This document shows, one piece after another, positions 26,608 through 35,831 of a stretch of 64,000 nucleotides of DNA. Both the position numbers and the translations under genes were made by a program. Numbering within the stretch: the first letter of the stretch is position 1; every line of letters begins with the position of its first letter. The stretch spans positions 434,001-498,000 of the forward strand of contig JADIZZ010000023.1 of NCBI GenBank assembly GCA_016704535.1. Direction: 5' to 3'. The notes under the pieces are model-generated. The model was not told where the DNA came from, searched no databases, and worked only from the letters and a program-made list of their open reading frames with translations. Source of the DNA: Betaproteobacteria bacterium (GTDB taxonomy: Bacteria > Pseudomonadota > Gammaproteobacteria > Burkholderiales > Burkholderiaceae_C).

Positions 26608-27525
26608 ATGCACGCCAGCCTCGTCGTCTGCACCTACAACCGCGCCGCGTCGCTGCGCGACACGCTGAGTGCGCTGCAAGCGCTGCAGTCGCCGCCCGGT
26701 TGCGAATGGGAAGTCGTGGTCGTCGACAACAACTCGAAGGACAACACTCGCGCCGTGGTCGAGCAGGTGCAAGCCACCTGGCCGCGCCTGCGCTACGAGT
26801 TCGAGCGCGAACAGGGTTTGTCCGCCGCGCGCAACCACGGCATCACCGCCGCGCGAGGCGCGACGATCCTCTTCACCGACGACGACGTGCTGCCCGAGCC
26901 CGACTGGCTGGCCGCCACGTTGGCCGGCCTCGACCGCCACGGCGCCGACGCCTGCGGCGGCTACATCGCGCCGATCTGGGAATCGCCGCCGCCGCCCTGG
27001 CTTACCGAGCGCTTCCACGGCTTCCTGGCGGTGCGCACCGATAGAACCGACGACTACGTGATGACGCCCGCCAGCACCCTGCCCTTCGGCGCCAACATCG
27101 CCTTCCGGCGCGAGGTGTTCGACCGCGTCGGCCCCTTCGACACACGCCGCGGCCGCAAGGGCCAGGTGCTGGCCGGCGGCGAGGACGGCGAGATGTTCGA
27201 GCGCATCCTGGCCGCGGGCATGAAGGTGGTGTTCCTCGGCGGCTCGCGCGTGCACCACAAGGTCGAGGCCTTCCGCCTGAGCAAGCGCTACTTCCGCCGC
27301 TGGCGCTTCCAGGCCAGCCGCAACATCGCGCAGAGCCAGGGCGTGGCCGGCGAGCGGCGGCTGTTCAACGTGCCCTTGTACGTCTACCCGCAGCTGCTGC
27401 GCGCTTTCGGCCGCATGGTCTGGGGCCACCTGACGCAGCCGCGCGACGAAGCCTTCAACCGCGAGATCGTCGTCTTCCACTTTCTGGGACTGATGCGCGG
27501 CCTGGCGGAAGGCAAGCGCGCATGA
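26608..27525 (+). CDS. Family 2 glycosyltransferase
   Basis: A 305-residue GT-A enzyme. SLVVCTYNRAASLRDTLSAL, VVVVDNNSKDNT, GLSAARNHGITAARG and LFTDDDVLPEPDWL are in the usual order, followed by LPFGANIAFRREVFDRVGPFD and the acidic GGEDGEMFERIL, which is the catalytic ED motif. The ATG at 26608 was chosen because the conserved strand begins there. It ends with ATGA overlap to the next glycosyltransferase. Confidence 0.87.
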   Translation: MHASLVVCTYNRAASLRDTLSALQALQSPPGCEWEVVVVDNNSKDNTRAVVEQVQATWPRLRYEFEREQGLSAARNHGITAARGATILFTDDDVLPEPDWLAATLAGLDRHGADACGGYIAPIWESPPPPWLTERFHGFLAVRTDRTDDYVMTPASTLPFGANIAFRREVFDRVGPFDTRRGRKGQVLAGGEDGEMFERILAAGMKVVFLGGSRVHHKVEAFRLSKRYFRRWRFQASRNIAQSQGVAGERRLFNVPLYVYPQLLRAFGRMVWGHLTQPRDEAFNREIVVFHFLGLMRGLAEGKRA

Positions 27526-28499
27526 ACCCGCCGCTGATCACCGTGCTGATCTGCACGCACGACCGTGCCGACCTGCTCGAGCAGCTGCTGGCCTCGCTGG
27601 ACGGCGCGCGGCGCCCGGCCGAAGGCGTGCAGCTGCTGGTCGTGGCCAATGCGTGCCGGGACCGCACACACGCGCTGTTGCAGGCCCGCGTGGACGCCGC
27701 CACTGCTGCCGATAGCGGCGGCCGCCTGCCGCTGCACTGGGTGGCCGAGCCGACGCCCGGCAAGTCGCACGCGCTGAACCGCGGCATGCAGGACTGCAAC
27801 ACGCCGCTGGTGGCCTTCATCGACGACGACCAGCGCGTGGACCCCGGCTTCCTGGAAGACCTGCGCGACGCCGCGCGCGACCATCCCGAGGCCGACCTCT
27901 TCTGCGGCCGCCTGATCCCCGACTACGACGGCAGCGAGCCGCCCTGGGTGCACGACCAAGGGCGCTACCGCATCTACCCGCTGCCGACGCCGAACTTCGA
28001 CCCCGGGCCACAGGCCAGACTGCTGGTTGAGGGCATGGCACTGCCCGGCGGCGGCAACATCGTCGCGCGGCTACCCTGGCTGGCGCGCGTGGGGCCCTTC
28101 GCCGTCGACCTGGGCCCGGTCGGCCATGACCTGGGCGGGGCGGAAGACGCCGACTGGCTGCGCCGTGCACTGCGCGCCGGTGCGCGGCTGATGTACGTGC
28201 CCGCGATGCTGCAGTACCACTACGTCGACCCCGAGCGCCTGAAAGTGCGCTACCTGATGCACAAGGCCTACAAGCGCTCGGCGGCGTCGATCGGGCTGCA
28301 CGCCCAGCCGGGCACGCCGCGCGGCGTGCCGGCCTACGCGTGGCGCAAGCTGGCCGGCTACGCGGTGGCCGCAGCCACCGCGCTGGGCGCGGCGCGGCGC
28401 CGCTTTTACCTCATCCGCAGCGCTGCGGCGCTGGGCGAGATCGCCGGCTACCGCGAGCTCGCACGCGGCGCGAACAGCGCACCAAGGACGTCCCCGTGA
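27522..28499 (+). CDS. Family 2 glycosyltransferase
   Basis: A 325-residue GT-A enzyme close in outline to the preceding one: ITVLICTHDRADLLEQLLASL, LLVVANACRDRT in place of the usual VDN, GKSHALNRGMQ, and FIDDDQRVDPGFLEDL as the DXD site. ALPGGGNIVARLPWLARVG and GAEDADWLRRAL follow with the ED pair. It shares coupled starts on both sides, so the two adjacent enzymes may have arisen by duplication and act on successive linkages. Confidence 0.86.
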   Translation: MNPPLITVLICTHDRADLLEQLLASLDGARRPAEGVQLLVVANACRDRTHALLQARVDAATAADSGGRLPLHWVAEPTPGKSHALNRGMQDCNTPLVAFIDDDQRVDPGFLEDLRDAARDHPEADLFCGRLIPDYDGSEPPWVHDQGRYRIYPLPTPNFDPGPQARLLVEGMALPGGGNIVARLPWLARVGPFAVDLGPVGHDLGGAEDADWLRRALRAGARLMYVPAMLQYHYVDPERLKVRYLMHKAYKRSAASIGLHAQPGTPRGVPAYAWRKLAGYAVAAATALGAARRRFYLIRSAAALGEIAGYRELARGANSAPRTSP

Positions 28500-29392
28500 A
28501 CCGACCGAACCTGTTCCTCATCGGCGCCATGAAATCGGGCACCACCACGCTGCACGAGCTGATGGCGCGGCACCCGCAGCTGGCGATGAGCGAGCCCAAG
28601 GAGCCCTGCTGGTTCGTGGCCCCCGCCGACCTGCAGGCCTGGTGGCCCGAGATGTGGAGACGAGGCTTCTGGAAGAGCGAGGCGGCCTACCTGGCGATCT
28701 TCCCGGCCAAGCCCGGCGCGCGCTACCTCGGCGAGTCGAGCACCGACTACACGAAGCGCCCGAAACTCGACGGCATCGTCGAGCGCATCGCGGCCTACGC
28801 CGCCGACGCGCGCTTCGTCTACATCATGCGCGACCCGGTGGAGCGCACCATCAGCCACTACTGGCACATGGTGGAACTGCGCGGCGAGGCGCGCCCGCCG
28901 CTGCAGGCCATCGTCGAAGAGCCGCACTACACCGAGGTCAGCCACTACGTCGACCAGCTGGCGCCCTACCTGCAGCGCTTCGGCCGGGAGCGTGTGCATG
29001 CGCTGACCTTCGAGGAGCTCAAGCGCGACCCGGTAGCCGCCGTGCGCGGCGTGTTCGAGTGGCTGGGCGTGGACACCGATTTCGTGCCCGACGCGGTGGG
29101 CTCGGCACACAACGTCACGCCCGAGGAGGTGAAGCAGAAGCGCGCCGGCATGGGCCTGCTCGACCGGCTGCGCCACTCCGACGCCTGGACGGCGGTGGGC
29201 CCGCTGGTGCCCCCTGCGGTGCGCAAGCTGGGCGTGGCCCTGGTCGAGAAGCCGGTGCTGCGCCGCGAGGTCGACCTCGCCCCGGTGGTCGCCCACCTGC
29301 GCCCGCTGCAGCAGGCGCAGACGCGTGTGCTCGAAGCGCAACTGGGCCGCCGCTTCGACGACTGGAAGACGCTGTGGGGCGGGACAGCGTGA
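28496..29392 (+). CDS. PAPS-dependent sulfotransferase, copy 2
   Basis: A 298-residue sulfotransferase of the heparan/NodH-like type. LFLIGAMKSGTTTLHELMARHP is a textbook 5'-phosphosulfate loop; PKEPCWFVAP follows with a probable catalytic acidic/basic context; FVYIMRDPVERTISHYWHM is the 3'-phosphate motif with Arg and Ser. The cofactor-closing region lies near GSAHNVTPEEVKQKR. The start is GTG 28496, overlapping the preceding stop. It is distinct in sequence from the copy at 24633, so two positions on the polymer may be sulfated. Confidence 0.87.
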   Translation: MNRPNLFLIGAMKSGTTTLHELMARHPQLAMSEPKEPCWFVAPADLQAWWPEMWRRGFWKSEAAYLAIFPAKPGARYLGESSTDYTKRPKLDGIVERIAAYAADARFVYIMRDPVERTISHYWHMVELRGEARPPLQAIVEEPHYTEVSHYVDQLAPYLQRFGRERVHALTFEELKRDPVAAVRGVFEWLGVDTDFVPDAVGSAHNVTPEEVKQKRAGMGLLDRLRHSDAWTAVGPLVPPAVRKLGVALVEKPVLRREVDLAPVVAHLRPLQQAQTRVLEAQLGRRFDDWKTLWGGTA

Positions 29393-30333
29393 CGACACCT
29401 CCGATCTCCGTCGTCATCCCGGCCTACAACGCCGCGGCCACGCTGGCGCGGGCGCTGGACTCGGTGCTGGCACAGACCCACCCGGCGCTCGAAGTCGTGG
29501 TCGTCGACGACGGCTCGGCCGACAACACGGGCGAGGTGGTGGCGGGCTACGCCAGCCACGGCGGCCCGACGCCGGTGCGCTACCTGCGCCAGGCCAACGC
29601 CGGCCCGTCGGCGGCGCGCAACCGCGGCGTGGAGGCGGCGCGTGGCGAGTGGATCGCCTTCCTCGACGCCGACGACTGGTACTACCCGGAACGCCTGGCG
29701 CGCCACGCGCAGATGATCCAGGCCGACCCGGCGCTCGACTTCCTGGTCGGCAATTTCGACTACCGAGGCAGCGACGGCACGCTGATGCAGGCGTCGATGA
29801 CCGACAGCGCGCTGGGCCGCGAGTTGCTGGCCGCGCACGGGCCGCAGGGCCAGGCGACGATCGAGGGCGCGGCGCTGGCCCGCTACATGGTCGAGCAGTT
29901 CAGCGACACGCGCATGCTGACCCTGCCGCGGGCCACCTTCGTGGAGCTGGGCGGCTTTCCGCTGGACCTGCGCATCTGCGAAGACGTGGTCTTCCTGCTG
30001 CGCCTGTGCGCACGCAGCCGCCGCGCCGGCGTGAGCTGCGAGCCCGGCGCCGTCTACCTGGTGCACGACGCCGGACTGATCCGCAGCGACCGGCTGCGCG
30101 CGCAGACCGAGAGCGTACGCGCCTTGCGCGGCGAGGCTGCGCGTATGCACGGCGCGCCGCCGGCCATCCGCCAGGCCTGGCGACAGATGGTGAAGGACGC
30201 CTACCTCGACCTGGCCTACTACCTGGTGAAGCAGGGGCGGCGCGGCGAGGCGCTGCGCAGCCTGGGCCGTTCGTTCGCCTTCCACCCGGCCGCCGCCGAC
30301 CTGCGGCAGCTGCTGTCTATCGTGCGCGGGTGA
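29389..30333 (+). CDS. Family 2 glycosyltransferase
   Basis: A 314-residue GT-A enzyme. SVVIPAYNAAATLARALDSVLAQ, VVVVDDGSADNTG, GPSAARNRGVEAARGEWIAFLDADDWYYPERL hold the nucleotide site and DXD (DAD). A Phe-Pro-Leu-Asp segment and LRICEDVVFLLRLC provide the acidic catalytic pair. It starts at GTG 29389 within the sulfotransferase stop. The C-terminal 70 residues look like a short helical repeat. Substrate is unknown. Confidence 0.86.
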   Translation: MTTPPISVVIPAYNAAATLARALDSVLAQTHPALEVVVVDDGSADNTGEVVAGYASHGGPTPVRYLRQANAGPSAARNRGVEAARGEWIAFLDADDWYYPERLARHAQMIQADPALDFLVGNFDYRGSDGTLMQASMTDSALGRELLAAHGPQGQATIEGAALARYMVEQFSDTRMLTLPRATFVELGGFPLDLRICEDVVFLLRLCARSRRAGVSCEPGAVYLVHDAGLIRSDRLRAQTESVRALRGEAARMHGAPPAIRQAWRQMVKDAYLDLAYYLVKQGRRGEALRSLGRSFAFHPAAADLRQLLSIVRG

Positions 30334-32075
30334 GCGCCCCGACGATCTGGGCCGCGCCGACGTCGCGTCACGGCGGGTTCTGTGGCCGCTGGCCGGCGAT
30401 GGTCGACCCAGGTCCATCACCCGACCCGGCAGTCGACTTCCAAGGCGAGCTCTACAACGCCGTCGAGCTGTGCCGCTGGCTGGGCCTGCCGCTCGGCACG
30501 CCAGCGGCGGCCTTGGTGTCGGCGGCCTGGCAGCGCGCCGAAGTCCACGGCCTGCTGCGGCTGGACGGCGTGTTCGCACTGGCACTGCGCAGCGCCGACG
30601 GCCTGGTGCTCTACCGCGACCCGTCGGCGCTGTTCAACCTGTATTGGCATGCGCAGGGCACGGGCGATGCACTGCGGGTCGGCGTGGCCACCCATCTGGA
30701 CGACCTGCTGGCCCTGCCCGGCACGCCGCGCCGGCTGTCGCGCCGCTCGCTGCACGAGTACCTGCGCTTCCTGGACATCGCCGCGCCGCACACGCTGTAC
30801 GAAGACCTGCACGCGGTCGAGCCAGGGCAATTGCTGCGCTGGTCGCGTAACGGTGGGCCTGTGGCGTCGCGCCCGCAGGCCGCCGCCGACAGCCCGCCGC
30901 CGACGAGCTTCGACGATGCCGTCGACCGCGTCGACACCCTGCTGCAGGCCGGCGTGCGTGCGCGGCTGGCCGGCGTACCGCGGGCCGCGGCCTTCCTCAG
31001 CGGCGGCATCGACTCGTCGCTGCTGTGTGCGATCGCGTCGCGCCAGCGCGGCGACATGAGCGCGGTGACGGTGGGCTTCGATGGTACGGGCTTCGACGAG
31101 ACGCCGGTCGCGCAGCGCATCGCCGCCCACCTGGGCCTGCGTCACGAGGTGCTGCGCTTCGACCAGGCGCAGTACCTGCAGGCCTTCGCGACGCTCGCCC
31201 GCGGGCTGGAACAGCCGATGGCCGACCCGGCCACGCCGGCCACCGTGCTGGCCTACAGCCATTGCCGCGGGCGCTACGACGCGGTGCTCGACGGCATGGG
31301 CGCCGACGAGTCGGTGGGCGCCATGCCGCCGCGCCATGTGCGGTTGGCGGTGGGCGGCGCCAGCCGCATCCCGCGGCCGCTGCGCAGTGCGCTCACGCGC
31401 GGGCTGCGCGCGCTGCCCGGCCTGGCCGGCTACGCGCCCATCGTCGACTTCGAGCACCCGGCAGACACGATGATCCGCTGGAAGGGCTTCACACGGCCGG
31501 AGATCGTGGTGCTGTGCGGCGAGCCGGTGTCCTTTGCCGAGACGCAGTTCTACCGGACCTTCGCGCGCTTCCCTGCGTCGTTCAGGAATGGCGCGCACTT
31601 CGAGCGCTACAGCGCCCTGCTCGACGCGATGCCCTGCGACCGCCTGAACCAGGCACTGCAGATCACCGGCGCGACGATGCGCTTCCCGTTCTGGGACCGC
31701 GCCACGGACCGCTGCATTCGGGAACTTCGCACCGACTTCCGCCACCGGCCGGGCGAACCCAAGCGCATCCTTCGGACGCTTCTGGCACGCTACGTGCCTT
31801 CGCAGATCTGGGATCTGCCCAAGCACAGCTTCGACTTCCCCTTGCACGATTTCCTGATGGCCGACGACCATGCCGTTCTACGCCGCCACCTCGACCCGGA
31901 CCTCTGGCGGGCCCACGCCCTGATGTCGCCGGCAGGTGTGTGGCGCTGCGCCCAGCGCTACATCGCCGGCGAACGACAGCTGGTCTTCCGCGTCTGGGCG
32001 CTGGCCTTGCTGGGGGCCTGGCTGGAAAAGCGACCCACCTTCGCGACCGGCGCCCCCACGAGCCCAGCCCCATGA
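30330..32075 (+). CDS. Asparagine-synthetase-like protein lacking glutaminase cysteine, copy 2
   Basis: A 581-residue AsnB-family protein. The synthetase domain begins with FLSGGIDSSLLCAIAS, the PP-loop of ATP-pyrophosphatases. GMGADESVGAMPPRH replaces the usual GDGGDE-type motif, and LPKHSFDFPLHDFL aligns with the conserved Lys-rich C-terminal segment. The N-terminal 200 residues resemble a class II glutaminase in outline (GVFALALRSADGLVLYRDPS) but begin far from any Met-Cys, so glutamine hydrolysis is unlikely. The ligand is unknown; amidation or lactam-like ring closure on a sugar acid is possible. It overlaps its neighbours at both ends. Confidence 0.8.
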   Translation: MSAPTIWAAPTSRHGGFCGRWPAMVDPGPSPDPAVDFQGELYNAVELCRWLGLPLGTPAAALVSAAWQRAEVHGLLRLDGVFALALRSADGLVLYRDPSALFNLYWHAQGTGDALRVGVATHLDDLLALPGTPRRLSRRSLHEYLRFLDIAAPHTLYEDLHAVEPGQLLRWSRNGGPVASRPQAAADSPPPTSFDDAVDRVDTLLQAGVRARLAGVPRAAAFLSGGIDSSLLCAIASRQRGDMSAVTVGFDGTGFDETPVAQRIAAHLGLRHEVLRFDQAQYLQAFATLARGLEQPMADPATPATVLAYSHCRGRYDAVLDGMGADESVGAMPPRHVRLAVGGASRIPRPLRSALTRGLRALPGLAGYAPIVDFEHPADTMIRWKGFTRPEIVVLCGEPVSFAETQFYRTFARFPASFRNGAHFERYSALLDAMPCDRLNQALQITGATMRFPFWDRATDRCIRELRTDFRHRPGEPKRILRTLLARYVPSQIWDLPKHSFDFPLHDFLMADDHAVLRRHLDPDLWRAHALMSPAGVWRCAQRYIAGERQLVFRVWALALLGAWLEKRPTFATGAPTSPAP

Positions 32076-34432
32076 CCGCCGCCCTGCCTGCCGCCCCCGC
32101 CCTGCCTGCCCCGGGCTTCGAACGCCCGCTGCGCGTGCTGATGTACACGGCCTACCTGAACCCGGAGTACAGCGGCGCCGCGCTGCAGGCGCTGACGCTG
32201 GCGCGCGAGCTGCGCCGCCGGGGCCATCATGTCGAGTTCGTCACCAACCGGTGGGCGGGGTTGAGTGAGTCGGCGGTGGTCGACGGCTTCCCGGTGCGCC
32301 GGCTCGAGCCAGGGCGGTTGCGCAAGCACCGCGAGTTCAGGCTGTGGCTGAACCTGGCGCGTCATGTCTGGTCGCGCCGGCGCGACATCGACATGCTGCA
32401 CAGCCACGGCGCCTACTTCACGCACGCCTTCATCGGCCCGTTGGCCCGGCTGCTGGGGCTCAAGTCACTGGTCAAGGCCAGCCTGGCGCACGACGACTTG
32501 CTGGGGCTGTCGCACCCCATGGTCGGCGGTCTGCACCGCTTCATGCTGCGCCGGATGAGCGCCTGCGTGGGCATCAGCCGCGACCTGGTCGACGAATTCC
32601 GCGACGGCGGCATCGACCCGGCGCGCATCCATCACATCCCCAACGGCGTCGACACCCAGCGCTTCTATCCGACCACGGCCGACCAGCGGAAGGCGCACCG
32701 CCGCAAGATGGGACTTCCAGACGGGCAGTCCATCGCGCTGTATGTGGGCGTGCTCGACCAGCGCAAGAACGTCGAGTGGCTGGCGCGGCAGTGGGTGGCG
32801 AACGACACCTTCGGCACCGGCGCGCTGCTGCTGGCCGTCGGGCCACAGAGCCGCGACGATACGGACGGTGCTCTGCGTGCCCGCCTGGCAGACCTGGCCC
32901 GCGCGCACCCGCAGCGTTTCCTGCTGCATGACTTCCACGCCGACGTCATTCCGTACTACCAGTGCGCTGACTTGCTGGTGCTGCCGTCGTACAAGGAAGG
33001 GCTGCCGAACGTCGTGCTCGAGGCGATGGCCAGCGGCTTGCCCTGCGTGGCGGCACGGGCCAGCGGCAGCCGGGAACTGATCGTCGAGGGCCATACCGGG
33101 TTCACCTACGCGCCCGATGACGCAGAAGGCCTGTCGACCGCGCTGCGGCGCTGCCTTTCGTCCGAGGGGGCCAGCTTGGGGCAACAGGCCCGGGCGACGG
33201 CCGAGCAGCACTACTCGATCCGTGCCGTGGCTGACCGCTACGAGAGCCTGTACGCACACTTGCTGCCTTCGCGGGTCACGCCGGCGATGTCGCTGCTGAT
33301 GATCACCGAGCTGTTCCTGCCCACCAAGGGCGGCACGGCGGTGATGTTCGAGGACGACTGCCGGCGGCTGGGCGGCCAGGCGGTGCACATCGTCACCGCG
33401 GCGGTGCCCGGAGACGCCGACTTCGACCGCGAGCACCCGAACACCGTGCACCGGCTGGTGCTGGAACGCAACCCCTGGCTGCGGCCGGAGTCGCTGTTCC
33501 TGTACATGCGGCTGTTCTGGGCCTCGGCCCGGCTGGCCTTCACGAACCGCTTCGCCGCGGTGCTGGCCGGCCGTGCGCTGCCCGAAGGGCTGGTGGCCTG
33601 GGCGGTGTCGCGGTTGCGCGGCATTCCGGCAGTGATGTACGCGCATGGCGAGGAACTCACGGGCTGGGGCCGCGGCTGGAAGTTCAAGACGATGTGCTTC
33701 GCGCTGCGCCGCGCCGAGAAGGTGCTGGCCAACAGCGACTTCACGCGCGATACGCTGGTGTCGCTGATCGGCGTGCGCCCCGAGCGCATCGTGATGGCCT
33801 ACCCTACCGTCGACGCCGACCGCTTCCACCCCGGCATGCCCTGCGACGACCTGCGCGCCTCCATCGGGCTGCGGCCGGGGCAACGGCTGGTGCTGTCGGT
33901 GGGCCGACTGCAACGCCGCAAGGGCTTCGACCAGGTAATCCGCTCACTGCCCGGGCTGGTGAAGCGCGGCATCGACGTGCACCACGCCATCGTCGGCATC
34001 GGCGAGGACTGGGACTACCTCACGGGCCTGGCCCGCGAGCTGGGCGTGGCTGACCGCCTGCACCTGCTGGGGCACGTGGAGCCCGACGACCTGCCGCGCT
34101 GGTACAACGCCTGCGACCTGTTCGCCATGCCCAACCGCGACATCGACGGCGACACCGAAGGCTTCGGCATCGTCTACCTGGAAGCCAACGCCTGCGCGCG
34201 GCCGGCAATGGCCGGGCAGGCGGGCGGCACGGGGTCGGCGGTGGAGGACGGCGTGAACGGGCTGCGGGTGGACGGTACCGACACGGCGGCGGTGGAGGAT
34301 GGCATCGCGCGGCTGCTGCTGGATGAAGCGTTCCGCCAGCGCATCGGCGACGCCGGGAGGGCGCGCATCGTGGGCGGATTCACGCCGCAGAAGCGAGTCG
34401 AACTGATCCGGCGGGTGATCGGGGCCGCGTGA
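32072..34432 (+). CDS. Double GT4 glycosyltransferase (two GT-B modules in one chain)
   Basis: A single open frame of 786 residues without an internal stop. Module 1 (about 25-400) reads RVLMYTAYLNPEYSGAALQALTLA, HSHGAYFTHAF, IPNGVDTQRFYP and LPSYKEGLPNVVLEAMASGLPCVAA, a complete GT4. Module 2 (about 407-786) starts SLLMITELFLPTKGGTAVMFE and has VLANSDFTRDTL, LSVGRLQRRKGFDQVI and NRDIDGDTEGFGIVYLEANA, another complete GT4. An ATG at 33287 (Met406) just before module 2 could be a separate start, but no stop ends module 1. It could add two sugars in sequence. A lost stop codon or an assembly error is the alternative. Confidence 0.8.
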   Translation: MTAALPAAPALPAPGFERPLRVLMYTAYLNPEYSGAALQALTLARELRRRGHHVEFVTNRWAGLSESAVVDGFPVRRLEPGRLRKHREFRLWLNLARHVWSRRRDIDMLHSHGAYFTHAFIGPLARLLGLKSLVKASLAHDDLLGLSHPMVGGLHRFMLRRMSACVGISRDLVDEFRDGGIDPARIHHIPNGVDTQRFYPTTADQRKAHRRKMGLPDGQSIALYVGVLDQRKNVEWLARQWVANDTFGTGALLLAVGPQSRDDTDGALRARLADLARAHPQRFLLHDFHADVIPYYQCADLLVLPSYKEGLPNVVLEAMASGLPCVAARASGSRELIVEGHTGFTYAPDDAEGLSTALRRCLSSEGASLGQQARATAEQHYSIRAVADRYESLYAHLLPSRVTPAMSLLMITELFLPTKGGTAVMFEDDCRRLGGQAVHIVTAAVPGDADFDREHPNTVHRLVLERNPWLRPESLFLYMRLFWASARLAFTNRFAAVLAGRALPEGLVAWAVSRLRGIPAVMYAHGEELTGWGRGWKFKTMCFALRRAEKVLANSDFTRDTLVSLIGVRPERIVMAYPTVDADRFHPGMPCDDLRASIGLRPGQRLVLSVGRLQRRKGFDQVIRSLPGLVKRGIDVHHAIVGIGEDWDYLTGLARELGVADRLHLLGHVEPDDLPRWYNACDLFAMPNRDIDGDTEGFGIVYLEANACARPAMAGQAGGTGSAVEDGVNGLRVDGTDTAAVEDGIARLLLDEAFRQRIGDAGRARIVGGFTPQKRVELIRRVIGAA

Positions 34433-34562
34433 AGGCCGCCTTCCGCATTGCGCGCTTGACCGATAGGATGTCACCGTAATTTCCGCATAGTGCACGCCAG
34501 TTGTATCGTTGACAGGGTAGGCTTGGCACAAAGCGGCAGCGTTCTTCCGGCAGGCGAGATCC

Positions 34563-35615
34563 ATGAAGATTTCGACTCAAGCACAACGGTCAGCGAACTG
34601 GATGCAGAACCTCTTGCGAAACCGGCTTAAGGGTCGTTCCACTGCAATGGATGATCACACTCGACGGGATGGCGCACTGTTAGGTCTCCAACTCCCAACG
34701 GAGTTTGATCCTGCGTATTACCGGTCAACCAGCGCACGCTTCAGCTTCATGAGCGACGCCGCACTCTACAGGCACTTCTTGTCAAGGGGCGAACCGGACG
34801 GCCGCGCAGGATCGCACGCCTGCCGGCGGCGTCCATTTGCCCGCTACGCCGATGCGCACTCTTCCGTGCTCGAGATTGGCCCATTCTGCAATCCCGTCTT
34901 GCGCGGAACGCACGTACGTTACTTCGACGTCCTAAGCACCGAAGGGCTGATCGCGCGGGCGTCGTCTCTTGGAATGCGCTCCGACACGGCGCCGTGGATC
35001 GACTACGTTTCGCCAACGGGTGACCTCTCGGTGATTCCGGACCGCTTCTCGGCAGTGATCAGTGCCCACTGTATCGAGCACCAACCCAATCTGGTGCACC
35101 ATCTCCAGCAGGTCAGCGACCTGCTAGTCGACGGCGGCCGATACTTCTTGATCATTCCTGACAAGCGTTACTGCTTGGACCACATGCTGAGCGAGTCGAA
35201 TCTGGCTGAGGTCTTGCACGCACATGCGCAGCAGGACCGTTTTCACACCCTGGATGCGGTCATTGAGCACCGCGCGCTAACGACGCACAACGATACGTCC
35301 AGACATTGGCGCGGCGACCACAGCGACGCGAGCTACGCCACCAGCATCGTGCCCAGGGCACGCGCCGCCTTGGCAGAATATGAGGCAGCGCGTGACACGT
35401 ATATCGACGTTCACGCGTGGCAGTTCACGCCAGCCAGCTTCAGGCTCATTGCGCAATCACTGTTTGAGATGGGACTGATCCGACTTCAAGTCGAACGGGT
35501 CTACAACACGCCACACGGCTATAACGAATTCACCGCTGTGCTAGGCAAGCTTGATGAACGACCAGACATAGCATCGACAGATGACCAATGTGTCGTTGAC
35601 GGACCTCTTCCGTGA
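34563..35615 (+). CDS. SAM-dependent methyltransferase
   Basis: A 350-residue protein. The class I core lies at about 95-200: SSVLEIGPFCNPVLRG binds SAM, FSAVISAHCIEHQPNLVHHLQQ is the conserved post-II block, and LVDGGRYFLIIPDKRYC follows. The N-terminal 90 residues and the C-terminal His-rich region (VIEHRALTTHND, WRGDHSD, IDVHAWQFTP) are accessory. The DNA is visibly less GC-rich than the cluster upstream, and a 130-bp gap separates it from the double glycosyltransferase, so it probably has its own promoter. It is the last plus-strand gene before the convergent junction. Confidence 0.78.
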   Translation: MKISTQAQRSANWMQNLLRNRLKGRSTAMDDHTRRDGALLGLQLPTEFDPAYYRSTSARFSFMSDAALYRHFLSRGEPDGRAGSHACRRRPFARYADAHSSVLEIGPFCNPVLRGTHVRYFDVLSTEGLIARASSLGMRSDTAPWIDYVSPTGDLSVIPDRFSAVISAHCIEHQPNLVHHLQQVSDLLVDGGRYFLIIPDKRYCLDHMLSESNLAEVLHAHAQQDRFHTLDAVIEHRALTTHNDTSRHWRGDHSDASYATSIVPRARAALAEYEAARDTYIDVHAWQFTPASFRLIAQSLFEMGLIRLQVERVYNTPHGYNEFTAVLGKLDERPDIASTDDQCVVDGPLP

Positions 35616-35662
35616 CCGTGCCGCGCCCGAATGTGCGTTTGCCCACATCAGGGCCACCATGT

Positions 35663-35694
35663 CACCGCAATGCGGTGCAGGGCCCGTAACGGGC
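35663..35694. other. Two adjacent stem-loops in a convergent intergenic region
   Basis: CACCGCA-A-TGCGGTG at 35663-35677 is a perfect 7-bp inverted repeat. It is followed at 35682-35694 by GCCCG-TAA-CGGGC. They lie between the ends of two convergent genes (35615 and 35832), where a bidirectional terminator is expected. T-runs are missing, so intrinsic termination is doubtful. The rest of the 216-bp gap shows nothing else. Confidence 0.35.
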
Positions 35695-35831
35695 TTCGTG
35701 CCATTCCGGCGAACCGCCATATTGAAACCAAGTCAGATCGTCCAGATTCGAGCAAGCGATATGTCTCTTCGCAGCAGGCTCAGTACCGGACGCGGATGGA
35801 ACGAGCGATTTACCGCATGGAACGCAGGCGC

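Noticed and set aside
34524..34539. TGGCAC-containing sigma-54-like promoter before the methyltransferase at 34563
   Set aside because: The GG to GC spacing is one base short of the required 10, so it would not be recognised.
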